Below are positions 14,963 through 23,878 of a stretch of DNA of 64,000 nt, piece after piece. Numbering within the stretch: position 1 is the first letter of the stretch; every line of letters starts with the position of its first letter. The stretch covers positions 26,383 to 90,382 of the forward strand of contig SVNC01000003.1 in the NCBI GenBank assembly GCA_015067025.1, written 5' to 3'. The notes beneath the pieces were generated by a model. That model was not told the origin of the DNA and made no database searches. It saw only the letters and a list, made by a program, of their open reading frames with translations. The position numbers were made by a program, and so were the translations under genes. The DNA is from Oscillospiraceae bacterium (lineage in GTDB: Bacteria > Bacillota > Clostridia > Oscillospirales > Ruminococcaceae).

Positions 14963-16528
14963 TTAATAATTGTCAGGCAGATCGTTTTCAAGAAGGATTA
15001 TCTTCTTTTTGCCGCCTGTTTTAAGAGTATCAGCCTTTGCAAGAGCATCCTTTAAATCCTTTGCAACGTATATCTTATCTTCAGGATAACCTGCCTTTAA
15101 AAGACCTGCCTTTATCGGTACTGCCTGACGTTCGCCGACTGCTATACAGAAGTCGCAAACTTCTGCCGCCTGCATACCGAATTTTTCGTTAAGCTCGTAT
15201 TCCTTTTCGCCAAGCTCAACCATACCGGGAGATACTAAAACCTTGTAGCCGTCAAATACCGCAAGAGTATCAAGTGCCGCCTTTGCACCACTGGGATTTG
15301 AGTTAAAGGCATCGTCTATAATAATGGAATTTGTTCCCTTTATTATCTGTAATCTGTGGGGTACACATTCAAGTCTTTTTACAGGGAGTGCAAGCTCGTC
15401 AAAGGACACACCGAGACGATGAGAAATTGCAATTGCACCGACAATATTCTGAACGTTGTTTTCGCCGATAAGCTTCGTCACAAATTCTTTACTTTCATCA
15501 CCGTGACGAACAATGAACTGTGTTCCCTTTTCGCTGACGGAGAGGACTTCCGCTGTGTAATCGGCATCGCCTTTAAGTCCGTAGGTCACCTTTATCTTAC
15601 TGCAAGGTTTGTTTCTGATATAGTCATTATCATAGTTCAGCACTATCATACCGTCATCGGGCAGGCTGTCAGCAAGCTCGAACTTTGTCTTTACGATATT
15701 TTCCATAGACTTGAACATTTCAAGATGTGCAGGACCTATAGAAGTAATAATACCGTGCTTAGGATGTACGATATCGCAGATTTCCTTTATTTCGCCAACA
15801 CCCTTTGCTCCCATTTCGCAAAGGAATATTTCGTGGGTCGCATTAAGACTGCCTCTTACAACCTTTACAACACCCATTGTGGTATTATAGCTTTCGGGGG
15901 TCATAAGCACACGATATTTTGCGGAAAGAAGCTTTTCAAGATAGAACTTTGTACTTGTCTTGCCGTAGCTGCCTGTAAGACCTACTACCGTAAGGTCGGG
16001 CAGTTCCTTTATAATTCTCTTTGCATCATTTATATAATGACGGTTTACGCCTGCTTCTATCGGCTTATTGATAACGTTTGCGATAATTGTGCCGAAGAGA
16101 TTTACTATCTGCATAAGACAGAGAATTATCATCGAAAGGGGTGTAAAGCCCATAAAGAGCGGTACAAGCACCATAACTGCGGTAAAGATTATTCCCCAGG
16201 TTACACACATACGGATAACTCGGGGTGTGAAAACTAACTTTTTCTTTGCTTTTTTTGCTTTTATAAAAACACAGTTAAAGCACATAAAGCCTGAAGCAAT
16301 AAAAAGTGTAGACGCCTTTACGTCATTGCAGATAAGAAGCGTCACTATCGAAGCGATAGTAAATATATGACGGACAATAACACTTCCGATATTTATTCCC
16401 ATCCACTTTAACTGCTCATTTGCGTGGTAGGAATTAAGTTGGAACATATGCATATAGTGTTTGAAATTTATCACACACACCGCTGTGAGAACGATATAGA
16501 AAATCACTATGGATATAATCTCTAACAT
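14963..16528 (-). CDS. Membrane-anchored MurF-like Mur ligase
   Basis: A 521-residue protein. Residues 1-155 contain about five hydrophobic segments (near 4-22, 48-66, 71-88, 108-127, 130-153). A Mur-ligase central domain then begins with GLTGSYGKTSTKF (P-loop, 183-195), followed by the C-terminal ligase domain (HRLQIIKGTNSIIIDDAFNS). MurF adds D-Ala-D-Ala to UDP-MurNAc-tripeptide. The usual soluble N-terminal substrate domain of MurF is absent and replaced by the membrane region. It may therefore act on a lipid-linked or other membrane substrate, or be a second, non-canonical ligase. The ATP-grasp Ddl-like enzyme directly downstream supports a D-Ala-D-Ala-linked role. Confidence 0.75.
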   Translation of the reverse strand: MLEIISIVIFYIVLTAVCVINFKHYMHMFQLNSYHANEQLKWMGINIGSVIVRHIFTIASIVTLLICNDVKASTLFIASGFMCFNCVFIKAKKAKKKLVFTPRVIRMCVTWGIIFTAVMVLVPLFMGFTPLSMIILCLMQIVNLFGTIIANVINKPIEAGVNRHYINDAKRIIKELPDLTVVGLTGSYGKTSTKFYLEKLLSAKYRVLMTPESYNTTMGVVKVVRGSLNATHEIFLCEMGAKGVGEIKEICDIVHPKHGIITSIGPAHLEMFKSMENIVKTKFELADSLPDDGMIVLNYDNDYIRNKPCSKIKVTYGLKGDADYTAEVLSVSEKGTQFIVRHGDESKEFVTKLIGENNVQNIVGAIAISHRLGVSFDELALPVKRLECVPHRLQIIKGTNSIIIDDAFNSNPSGAKAALDTLAVFDGYKVLVSPGMVELGEKEYELNEKFGMQAAEVCDFCIAVGERQAVPIKAGLLKAGYPEDKIYVAKDLKDALAKADTLKTGGKKKIILLENDLPDNY

Positions 16529-16550
16529 AACATAAATCTCTTTTCTTTGT

Positions 16551-17330
16551 TTATTTTATTTCTAAAAAGGATGCAAGCACCCGTGAAAAGGTGTACCAGC
16601 CCTCTAAAAAGGCGTAGTGTCCTGTGCCCTCGATAACGACAAGACCACTATCAGGGATAAGCTTTTCCATAAGCTGACCGTCTGATAAGGGGGTAGCGTC
16701 GTCCTTATCGCCCCATACTAAAAGTGTGGACTGCTTTATTTCTGACAGCAAGTGAGTCAGATCCTCGTTCACCACGTTTACAAGTGTGGCTCTCATTACG
16801 GGAGAAGCGGTGCGATAATCGGCACTGCCTCTTTTGTTTCTCATATTTTCAACGGCATCGGGAAAGAGCTTTTTCATAGGAGCTGTACTCATAACCGCTC
16901 TGCCCATTTTATACATTTTGGTATTTACCTTTGATTTAAGGCTTTGCTTAGGCTTTATACCTGCACTGTCGGTAAGGATTATTTTGGGCGGATTTATCGT
17001 TGGGTTCTCCCCTGTTACAGATTTTATAATTACTCTGCCGCCAAAGCTGTGACCTAATACAATAGGGTCTTTAAGGTCAATTTCCTTACAAAATTTTGCT
17101 ACGAATGTTACATAGTCGTCTACACACCAGGGCTCTTTAGGCTCATCACTTTCGCCAAAGCCCGGCATATCGGGTGCTACTACTCTCATTGAGGGGCTTA
17201 CCATATCAATTATCTTCTGAAAAAGGGTGATATTTGATCCCCAGCCGTGAAGCAGTAAAATCGCATTTTTGCTGTTTTTATTACCGATATCAACGTAGTT
17301 TATATTAAGTCCATCTATATTTATAAACAA
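16551..17330 (-). CDS. Alpha/beta-fold hydrolase heading the Mur-ligase operon
   Basis: A 259-residue single-domain alpha/beta hydrolase: LLLHGWGSN (oxyanion loop), DMPGFGESD, nucleophile elbow GHSFGG, WGDKDDATP (acid) and GTGHYAFLE (catalytic His). No signal peptide. I choose the TTG at 17330 as start because AAGGAG lies 7 bases upstream, and because an upstream in-frame ATG at 17366 sits at or before the predicted transcription start (about 17364). Substrate unknown. Being first in an operon with a membrane MurF-like and a Ddl-like enzyme, it may hydrolyse a peptidoglycan-precursor amide or ester, but this is inference from context. Confidence 0.8.
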   Translation of the reverse strand: MFINIDGLNINYVDIGNKNSKNAILLLHGWGSNITLFQKIIDMVSPSMRVVAPDMPGFGESDEPKEPWCVDDYVTFVAKFCKEIDLKDPIVLGHSFGGRVIIKSVTGENPTINPPKIILTDSAGIKPKQSLKSKVNTKMYKMGRAVMSTAPMKKLFPDAVENMRNKRGSADYRTASPVMRATLVNVVNEDLTHLLSEIKQSTLLVWGDKDDATPLSDGQLMEKLIPDSGLVVIEGTGHYAFLEGWYTFSRVLASFLEIK

Positions 17331-17370
17331 GGCTTTTCTCCTTATCTTTCGTTTTTGAGCATACATATAT

Positions 17371-17399
17371 ATTATATTATTTTTATGCTATGATGTCAA
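17371..17399 (-). promoter_or_regulatory. Strong promoter of the hydrolase-murF-ddl operon
   Basis: Minus strand TTGACA (17394-17399), 17-base spacer, TATAAT (17371-17376): both hexamers are perfect consensus. The leader is about 34 bases if translation begins at the TTG at 17330. Confidence 0.88.
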
Positions 17400-17493
17400 G
17401 AAAAAGAGCGTAAAATATGACGATTCCTGACGACAAATATTGATTTTCCGACAGTTTTTTCGTGACAAAAAAACGTAGATGTATTAAGATATG

Positions 17494-17527
17494 AAAAAGG
17501 CTGTAACAGTCATAAACCATTACAGCC
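17494..17527 (-). terminator. Terminator of the ECF S-component gene
   Basis: GGCTGTAA/TTACAGCC stem (17499-17506, 17520-17527), preceded on the plus strand by AAAAA, which is the T-run of the minus-strand transcript. Confidence 0.8.
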
Positions 17528-17534
17528 GTATTTT

Positions 17535-18068
17535 TTATTTTGTTATCTTACTGAGTACACCCGTTTTGGCAACTGCCGTAGACATTATCACTCCGCTTAT
17601 CACACCGAATATACCCTGAACGAGATTTCCGGGGATAGTGAGAAAAGCACCTGTCACATTTCCACCAAGTAAAATTATGCTATAGCAGAAGTAACCGACC
17701 GTCATAACAAATTCTGCCGCAAAAGCTCCTGTTGCCCTGCCCGCAAACTTTGCATTCGGTTTTGCTTTCGTTACCGCCTTATAACAGTAAAAAGCCGCTA
17801 TTGCCATAAATCCCTTGATAATAAAAGTTCCCGGAACGTATATGGCGTAGCCTGTAAGTAAATCTGCAAGGGCTGATCCTACCGCTCCTGCTATCGCCGC
17901 ATAAGGCATACCAAGCATGAAAGTTCCTGCTACAATAAAGCCGTCGCCTAAATTCACGTATCCGCCCGTCACGGGCACGGGAATCTGTATAAGCATTGTA
18001 GCTACACAGATAAGTGCAGTAAGTGCTGAAGTTAAAACAATGTTTTTTATCTTTTTATCGTTTTTCAT
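17535..18068 (-). CDS. ECF-type vitamin transporter, substrate-binding S component
   Basis: A 177-residue membrane protein with about five to six hydrophobic segments. NIVLTSALTALICVATMLIQ and GYVNLGDGFIVAGTFMLG followed by GSALADLLTGYAIYVPGT match the pattern of ECF S components, which capture a vitamin or related molecule and share the EcfA/A'/T energising module. No ECF ATPase or T gene lies nearby, as expected for group II systems. The substrate is not evident; thiamine precursors, pantothenate or other vitamins are all possible. Ribosome site GAAGGTG precedes the ATG. It follows the flhB-like gene by 29 bases and may share its transcript. Confidence 0.8.
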   Translation of the reverse strand: MKNDKKIKNIVLTSALTALICVATMLIQIPVPVTGGYVNLGDGFIVAGTFMLGMPYAAIAGAVGSALADLLTGYAIYVPGTFIIKGFMAIAAFYCYKAVTKAKPNAKFAGRATGAFAAEFVMTVGYFCYSIILLGGNVTGAFLTIPGNLVQGIFGVISGVIMSTAVAKTGVLSKITK

Positions 18069-18097
18069 AAAGTCACCTTCTTTCTTTTGTCTGAATC

Positions 18098-18391
18098 TTA
18101 CATTTTACCTTTTTTCATATCGTTTGCGGAATATACTACTTCGGCATAGATAGCCGCGATAACCTTGTAAAGCTCTACGGGTATACATTCGCCGCTGTTA
18201 AGCATGACGAGAAGGGCGGCCGTACTGTCGTCACGATATACGGGTACGCCGTTTTCATCCGCAATATTTATAATCTTTTTAGCAAGCTCTCCAAGTCCTG
18301 AGGCTACTACTACGGGAGCATAGCTCATTTCAGGATTGTATTTTAAGGCTGCCGCCGCCTGCTGACCAAAATTTCTGCTACGCTTGGACAT
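18098..18391 (-). CDS. FlhB C-terminal-domain-like protein
   Basis: A 97-residue protein equivalent to the cytoplasmic domain of FlhB/YscU export-switch proteins without the membrane part. It has AAALKYNPEMSYAPVVVASG where FlhB has its autocleavage region (NPTHxAVAL). The cleavage motif is not clearly NPTH: the Asn-Pro is present, followed by Glu-Met. The rest (ELAKKIINIADENGVPVYRD, then GECIPVELYKVIAAIYAEV) aligns in pattern with the conserved FlhB-C fold. Bacillus YlqH is such a stand-alone form. Its start overlaps the FliK-like gene by 14 bases, so the two are translated together. Confidence 0.8.
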   Translation of the reverse strand: MSKRSRNFGQQAAAALKYNPEMSYAPVVVASGLGELAKKIINIADENGVPVYRDDSTAALLVMLNSGECIPVELYKVIAAIYAEVVYSANDMKKGKM

Positions 18392-20249
18392 TAAGACCTT
18401 TCCTCCTGTCTACTATTTTCGGAAATACCTCGGTAAGATTATGAGGCTTTCTCAGTACTGCCGTTTCCATTTTTACAGGCTTATAGCCTATATTTCTTAT
18501 GATAAGATCGATCTTGTCGGTAAAACGCTTCACCCTGTAGTCAAAACCTTCGGGATAAAGGAAGGACAGACTGATATTTTCGCCTAATGCGTACATATCT
18601 ACTTCAAATCTGCCAACGGATTCTATATCAAAAGTCAAAAAGAGATGATAGTTCTTCTGCCCTACGGGTGTATTGTTAGGGTTGTTTTCATCGTTATCCA
18701 CCCAAAGCTCGCCGAATGCCTTTGTATCTTCAAACTGTAAAGGAAGAACGTAGTGTGCAAGGGGTGTAAATACACCGGGGGCATTTAAAAGGCTCTGCAG
18801 AAGATTTGACGCATTGAAGTTATCAAGAGACTGTATAGCCTCGTGATTTATATTTTTTGCGATAAAGTCTGTCAGCTTATCAAGAGTTGAGGGCGATGAA
18901 GGAATGTTGCTGGTGGCAGGAAGCTCTTTACGCTGTGCCATCGTATTTACGATTTCGGTAAAGGTTCTGAACACGTCCTCACGCTGATCTATATCGGGCA
19001 TTTCCTTTAAAATATTGTTGAGATACTCGACAAGCGTCGTCATATCGGCGATACCTTGGATTTCCTTATGTATAACGGGTATCATCTGACGGGACTCAGT
19101 GCCGCCAAGCATAGACATCAGGATATTCTTGATGGTCTGAAGACCCGACTGCTCTCCGTCCATAAAAGGATTTGACAAAAATTCCAGCTTTTCGGGGGAT
19201 AAATCTATACCCTCAAGATATTCTTCACTGCTTAAATGTGACTTTATGAACAAAGAAAGGGAAGAATTTTCGTCTTTATTGTCAAAAATGCTAAAAAACT
19301 CTTGATTTTCTTTTTGATTTAGTGTATTATTATAAGTATCAGAATTATCTTCCATTTCACTAAGCTGCTTTGGACTGAAAAGTTTCTGAAGCAGATTATT
19401 GAAGGCAGTAGATAACTCCTTTCGCATCTCGTTTGACGGTATGTAGGTCAGCAGATTTGCGAAGCTCTCCTTCAGCATATACCTGTTGGTGTTATATCGA
19501 GAAAGATTATGTACTATAAGAGGAATAAAGGTCTGGGTTCTCTCATCGTTGAGAAGACTCGCTGATACGTCCTTTAAAAGTGCAAGAGTTTCACCTTTGA
19601 GCGGTTCAAACATATGCTCCGCATCCTCAGCACCCCACTGGTTAGAAAGCTTTGTAAGCTTTGCGGAAAGAGAAGCATTCGGAGAAAAGTATTCAGACAG
19701 GAATTTGAGATTTGCACTGAGTGCGTTAAGTATCTCTTCCTTATTGCTTGAAAAGTTCAGAGCCTTTAAAAGATTTCCTATATTGTCCTTTATTTCAGGG
19801 CTTGTGGTAGTTTTTAAAATTCCGTGGAGGAGCTTATAGAACTCATCTCCGCTGAACATGGTGTTCTGCTTTTCCTGATTACGTATTTCTTCAACAAGTT
19901 TTTCAGGACTTAAGTAAAAGCTTTTGATAAGCTCATCCATATCACCGTAAAGCTCGGTGTATCCGCTTATCATAGTCTGCTCTAAAATATCGGAGCTTAA
20001 GAGGTTTTTAAGGGTCTCAACAGCCATTGTGGGATCTTTTATCTGTACCGTAAGCGGTGCAAGATTCTTTCTTCCCATCATCATAGCGGCGGCTGAGCCA
20101 CTATCCTCCTGAGACGTACCTGCAGCCTTTAAGGGCTGGGTAAGCTCGACCATATCAAAGGGTTCTATATTACCATCATACTGACGATTAGTAAAAGAAT
20201 AGCTTTTGTTATTCGATACAGGGGATGTCAGCTGTGGGATATTAGGCAT
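18378..20249 (-). CDS. FliK-like (hook-length-control type) long protein
   Basis: A 623-residue, mostly helical, low-complexity protein ending in a domain of about 100 residues. That domain (FEVDMYALGENISLSFLYPE, then IDLIIRNIGYKPVKMETAVL) resembles the C-terminal domain of FliK/YlqG proteins. Being next to an FlhB-C-like partner, the pair recalls Bacillus ylqG-ylqH. FliK-type proteins set hook or needle length by talking to FlhB. The start is at 20249 because AAAGGAATGAACCTT precedes that ATG; an upstream in-frame start lacks a ribosome site. The pair diverges from the che operon. The function of such detached pairs is poorly known. Confidence 0.65.
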   Translation of the reverse strand: MPNIPQLTSPVSNNKSYSFTNRQYDGNIEPFDMVELTQPLKAAGTSQEDSGSAAAMMMGRKNLAPLTVQIKDPTMAVETLKNLLSSDILEQTMISGYTELYGDMDELIKSFYLSPEKLVEEIRNQEKQNTMFSGDEFYKLLHGILKTTTSPEIKDNIGNLLKALNFSSNKEEILNALSANLKFLSEYFSPNASLSAKLTKLSNQWGAEDAEHMFEPLKGETLALLKDVSASLLNDERTQTFIPLIVHNLSRYNTNRYMLKESFANLLTYIPSNEMRKELSTAFNNLLQKLFSPKQLSEMEDNSDTYNNTLNQKENQEFFSIFDNKDENSSLSLFIKSHLSSEEYLEGIDLSPEKLEFLSNPFMDGEQSGLQTIKNILMSMLGGTESRQMIPVIHKEIQGIADMTTLVEYLNNILKEMPDIDQREDVFRTFTEIVNTMAQRKELPATSNIPSSPSTLDKLTDFIAKNINHEAIQSLDNFNASNLLQSLLNAPGVFTPLAHYVLPLQFEDTKAFGELWVDNDENNPNNTPVGQKNYHLFLTFDIESVGRFEVDMYALGENISLSFLYPEGFDYRVKRFTDKIDLIIRNIGYKPVKMETAVLRKPHNLTEVFPKIVDRRKGLNVQA

Positions 20250-20287
20250 AAGGTTCATTCCTTTCATACATATTATGTAAAGGGTGA

Positions 20288-20300
20288 CCACTGGGAGTGG
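20288..20300. promoter_or_regulatory. Short palindrome in the fliK-like leader
   Basis: CCACT GGG AGTGG lies at about +4 to +16 of the predicted minus-strand transcript. It may be a 5'-end hairpin or operator. Confidence 0.35.
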
Positions 20301-20310
20301 CTATACATAT

Positions 20311-20339
20311 AGTTTAGCACACTTTTTCGGATTTATCAA
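20311..20339 (-). promoter_or_regulatory. Promoter for the fliK-like/flhB-like operon
   Basis: Minus strand TTGATA (20334-20339), 17-base spacer, TAAACT (20311-20316). Confidence 0.65.
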
Positions 20340-20397
20340 TATCAATCTTCAGAGATTGTACAAAAAACAAGAAATTTTCAGAAAGGCGGTTTTCTAT

Positions 20398-22461
20398 ATG
20401 GCAAAGGTTGAAGCAGGCATGGAATCCATGCTCGAGGCGTACATATTCGAAACCAACTCGCTGCTTGAGCAGCTCGACGAAATTTTACTGAGAACGGAGG
20501 ACGCAGGCTTCTTTGTAGAAGAGGACATTAACGAAATTTTCCGTATAATGCACACCATTAAGGGCTCTTCTGCAATGATGGGATTTGAAAATCTTCAAAA
20601 TCTCGCTCACAAGGGCGAAGATATGTTCTTCGTAATCAGAGAAAAACCTGAAATTGCAAAGGATGCTCCCTTTGTATACGAACTGATATTCGAAGTTTCA
20701 GACTTATACAAGGCGGAGATCGAATATATCCAGACCAGCGACGATGACGATTTCACTCCTACTGATTTCTCTGAAAACTACACAAAGCTTATGGATGCCA
20801 CTAAAAAGCTGAAGGCAATGGCGGCAGGCGAAGCAGTTCCTGCTGACGCTCCTGCAGCAAGCACGACCGCTGCAAAGGATGCACCCGTTATCGTAAGCGG
20901 TGGCGAAGGCTCAATGACAGTAAGAGTATTCTTTGAAGAAGGCTGCGGAATGGAAAACCTCCGTGCATTCCTCTTACTCACAAAGATAAAGGAAGAGGGA
21001 CAGATAATCTCTCATATTCCCGCAGACGTAGAAACTAACGCTGAAGCTGCAAAGGTAATTGTAGACAGCGGCTTTATCATTACCTTTAAGGGCTTTGACG
21101 GCAATAACGATGCCGTTATCAAGGCTATCGAAACAGCACTTAACGTTGCTTCCTACGAAATAGTTGAAACTGTAAGTGAGGAAGAAGCAAAGAAGGAAGA
21201 AAAGAAGAAAGAAGCTTCCTCCGGTGCAGCCGCTCCTAAGAGCAGTGCAAAGACTGATGACGCTAAGAAGTCCAGCGGCGGCGGACAAAAGCAGAGCCTT
21301 ATCAGCGTAAACCTTGCTAAGCTCGACCAGCTCCACGATATCGTTGGCGAGATAATAACAACAGAATCAATGGTTATCGCTAACCCTGACCTTGAAGGTC
21401 TCAGACTTGAAAGCTTCTCCAAGGCTGCAAGACAGCTCAGAAAACTTACTGATGAGCTTCAGGACGTTGTAATGTCTATCCGAATGGTTCCTCTTGCAGG
21501 TGTATTCCAGAAGATGGGACGAATCGTCCGTGATATGAAGATGAAGCTCAACAAAGACGCTGAGCTTATCCTCGAAGGTGAAACAACAGAAGTTGATAAG
21601 AGCATCGTTGATAGCTTAAACGATCCTCTTATGCACCTTGTAAGAAACTGTATGGACCACGGTATTGAAACCGACGTTAATGAAAGAATTGCACTCGGCA
21701 AGCCGGCAAAGGCTACTGTAAAGCTTGCCGCAAAGCACTCTTCAAACGAAGTTATCATTACAGTATCTGACGATGGTAAGGGTATCAATTGCGAAAAGAT
21801 ACTCGCAAAGGCTGTTAAGAACGGTCTGCTCACAAAGCCTGAAAGCGAATACACAAATAAAGAAATCCAGAATATGATCCTTCTCCCCGGCTTCTCCACA
21901 AACGAACAGGTTACAGAGTACAGCGGCCGTGGTGTTGGTATGGACGTTGTTAAGTCAAGCATCGAACAGGTCGGCGGTACACTTACCGTTGACAGTGAAG
22001 AAGGAAAGGGTACAAGCTTTATCATCAAGATCCCTCTGACACTTGCAATCGTTGAAGGTATGAAGCTTAAGGTTGGTACTACAATATTTACAGTTCCGAT
22101 CTCCTCTATAAGAGAAAGCCTTATGGTTGGCAACAATAAGCTGATAAACGACACTCAGCAGGGCGAAATGATAATGATCAGAGGTATCTGCTATCCTATT
22201 TTAAGACTCCACGAAAAGTTCAAGATGCCCACAGACGTTACAGATCTCAACGAAGGCATTCTCCTTCTTGTTGACGTTGACGGCAAGTCGGTATGCTTAT
22301 TCGCAGACAGACTTATCGGCGAACAGCCTGTAGTAGTTAAGCCCTTCCCCAAGTATTTAAGCCAGTACAATATCAAAGCAGAGGGTCTGTCAGGATGTAC
22401 TGTTATGGGTGATGGTACAATTTCACTTATTATAGATGTAAACACACTTATAAACAGCTGA
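20398..22461 (+). CDS. cheA: Chemotaxis histidine kinase CheA
   Basis: A 687-residue cytosolic kinase of the chemoreceptor arrays. P1/Hpt domain: IMHTIKGSSAMMGF with the phosphoacceptor His52. Residues about 170-265 form a P2-like domain, bounded by Ala/Pro- and Lys/Glu/Ser-rich linkers. P3 dimerisation follows (VNLAKLDQLHDIVGEIITTE). The HATPase P4 carries LMHLVRNCMDHGIE (N box), DDGKGI (G1) and GRGVGMDVV (G2). P5 is CheW-like and ends the protein. The start at 20398 is chosen over an upstream ATG because GAAAGGCGG precedes it and the Hpt domain begins there. It opens a cheA-W-R-B run; cheY and flagellar structural genes are not in the window. Confidence 0.95.
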   Translation: MAKVEAGMESMLEAYIFETNSLLEQLDEILLRTEDAGFFVEEDINEIFRIMHTIKGSSAMMGFENLQNLAHKGEDMFFVIREKPEIAKDAPFVYELIFEVSDLYKAEIEYIQTSDDDDFTPTDFSENYTKLMDATKKLKAMAAGEAVPADAPAASTTAAKDAPVIVSGGEGSMTVRVFFEEGCGMENLRAFLLLTKIKEEGQIISHIPADVETNAEAAKVIVDSGFIITFKGFDGNNDAVIKAIETALNVASYEIVETVSEEEAKKEEKKKEASSGAAAPKSSAKTDDAKKSSGGGQKQSLISVNLAKLDQLHDIVGEIITTESMVIANPDLEGLRLESFSKAARQLRKLTDELQDVVMSIRMVPLAGVFQKMGRIVRDMKMKLNKDAELILEGETTEVDKSIVDSLNDPLMHLVRNCMDHGIETDVNERIALGKPAKATVKLAAKHSSNEVIITVSDDGKGINCEKILAKAVKNGLLTKPESEYTNKEIQNMILLPGFSTNEQVTEYSGRGVGMDVVKSSIEQVGGTLTVDSEEGKGTSFIIKIPLTLAIVEGMKLKVGTTIFTVPISSIRESLMVGNNKLINDTQQGEMIMIRGICYPILRLHEKFKMPTDVTDLNEGILLLVDVDGKSVCLFADRLIGEQPVVVKPFPKYLSQYNIKAEGLSGCTVMGDGTISLIIDVNTLINS

Positions 22462-22503
22462 TAAACGGCTTATCACAAAATCTAAGATCGGGAGGATAAT
22501 ACT

Positions 22504-23031
22504 GTGGCAACAGTAAACTATAACGAAAAACTTCAGGCACTTTTAAGCAGCCAGGCTGAAATCGAGGCTGCTAAGAAGGACGCCTCAAATCAGGAGATAA
22601 CCAAGGTTCTTACCTTTAATATAGGCGAACAGGTATATGGTATTGAAATCCCCTATGTTGTTGAAATCATAGAGGTTTCTCCCATTACGGCTGTACCCGG
22701 AGTTCCTGAATACATAAAGGGTATCATCAACGTACGAAGCAAGATCGTGCCTGTAGTAAACATAAGAAGCAGATTCGGCAAGCCCGAAATTCCCTTCACA
22801 GAACGTACCTGCGTAATCCACGTATCAACCGGTGATACATCCGTAGGTCTTATCGTTGACAGTGTTGCTGATGTAATTTCTATTTCAGAAAAGCACATCT
22901 CAAGAACACCTGAATTAAACAATATAAACCAGAGCAAGTTCATTAAATTTATTCTTGAAATGAACGATGGCATCAAACTTGTTCTTGATGTAGCAAAGCT
23001 TATTGACGATCAGATCCGCGAGGACACCTGA
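22504..23031 (+). CDS. cheW: Chemotaxis coupling protein CheW
   Basis: A 175-residue CheW with an N-terminal helix of about 30 residues before the SH3-like double barrel. Motifs: KVLTFNIGEQVYGIEIPYV, AVPGVPEYIKGIINVR, VPVVNIRSRFG and VGLIVDSVADV. CheW links chemoreceptors to CheA. The start codon is GTG at 22504, with GGGAGG 8 bases upstream. It lies 42 bases after cheA in the same direction. Confidence 0.94.
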   Translation: MATVNYNEKLQALLSSQAEIEAAKKDASNQEITKVLTFNIGEQVYGIEIPYVVEIIEVSPITAVPGVPEYIKGIINVRSKIVPVVNIRSRFGKPEIPFTERTCVIHVSTGDTSVGLIVDSVADVISISEKHISRTPELNNINQSKFIKFILEMNDGIKLVLDVAKLIDDQIREDT

Positions 23032-23053
23032 TTTAAAGAAAGACGGTGCTTAA

Positions 23054-23869
23054 TTGTTAAAGATAAACGATAAGGAATTCGAGCGTCTTGTATCCTATAT
23101 GCGTGATAATTACGGTATAAACCTTACTCATAAAAGAGCACTCATTGAAGGCAGACTCAGCAATGCACTCATCGAGCGTGGTTTTAAGAACTATAACGAC
23201 TATATGGATATGTGTTTTTCCGATAAAACGGGAAAGGAAATCGACAAGCTGATAATAAAGCTCACCACTAATCATACGTATTTTATGAGAGAGCCTGAGC
23301 ATTACAGCTTTCTTACTTCAACCGTCCTTCCCTTTATAAAGGAAGTAAACAAGACAAAATCTATGAGGATCTGGAGTGCCGGCTGTTCAAGCGGCGAAGA
23401 AGCCTATACAACAGCAATGCACATAAATGAATTTTTAGGTATCGAAAAAAGAAATTGGGATACCAGAATTCTTGCAACGGATATTTCCCTGAAAATACTT
23501 TCAAGTGCTCAGGAGGGCAAATATGCAGCCGCAGGTATGCAGGACCTGCCTGACGCGTGGAAGACAAAATACTTCGACAAATGTGAAGATGATAAATACA
23601 AGGTTAAACCGTTTCTTCGTGATGAGGTAATCTTCCGTACCTTCAACCTTATGGAAGAAATACCTTTCAGAAAAGCCCCCTTTGATCTTATCTTCTGTCG
23701 CAACGTAATGATCTACTTTGAGATGGAAACCAAGATTGAGCTTGTAAAACGCTTCTACGACGTACTCCGTCCCGGCGGATATCTCTTTATTGGTCACGCA
23801 GAAAGTATTCCGAGAGATACCACGAACTACGAATACATAAAACCTGCAATCTACAGAAAACCGCTATAA
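23054..23869 (+). CDS. cheR: Chemoreceptor glutamate methyltransferase CheR
   Basis: A 271-residue S-adenosylmethionine-dependent enzyme that methylates receptor glutamates for adaptation. The N-terminal helical domain includes GINLTHKRALIEGRL; TTNHTYFMREPEHY is the hallmark loop; RIWSAGCSSGEEAYT is the SAM-binding motif; DLIFCRNVMIYF closes the catalytic core. It starts with TTG at 23054, about 22 bases after cheW, preceded by an AAAGAAAGACGG purine stretch. There is no pentapeptide-binding beta-insert obvious beyond the usual core. Confidence 0.94.
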   Translation: MLKINDKEFERLVSYMRDNYGINLTHKRALIEGRLSNALIERGFKNYNDYMDMCFSDKTGKEIDKLIIKLTTNHTYFMREPEHYSFLTSTVLPFIKEVNKTKSMRIWSAGCSSGEEAYTTAMHINEFLGIEKRNWDTRILATDISLKILSSAQEGKYAAAGMQDLPDAWKTKYFDKCEDDKYKVKPFLRDEVIFRTFNLMEEIPFRKAPFDLIFCRNVMIYFEMETKIELVKRFYDVLRPGGYLFIGHAESIPRDTTNYEYIKPAIYRKPL

Positions 23870-23878
23870 TCTGAAATA

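Noticed and set aside
14934..14991. Upstream ATG at 14991 as the ddl start
   Set aside because: It would overlap the murF end, lacks a ribosome site, and adds residues before the normal Ddl N-terminus.
15356..16237. 293-codon plus-strand frame
   Set aside because: Antisense of the MurF-like gene; no ribosome site and no recognisable domain.
17330..17366. ATG at 17366 as the hydrolase start
   Set aside because: It lies at or upstream of the predicted transcription start, and the TTG at 17330 has a well-spaced AAGGAG.
21459..22154. 231-codon minus-strand frame
   Set aside because: Antisense of cheA. It exists because cheA codon bias avoids minus-strand stops; no start signal.
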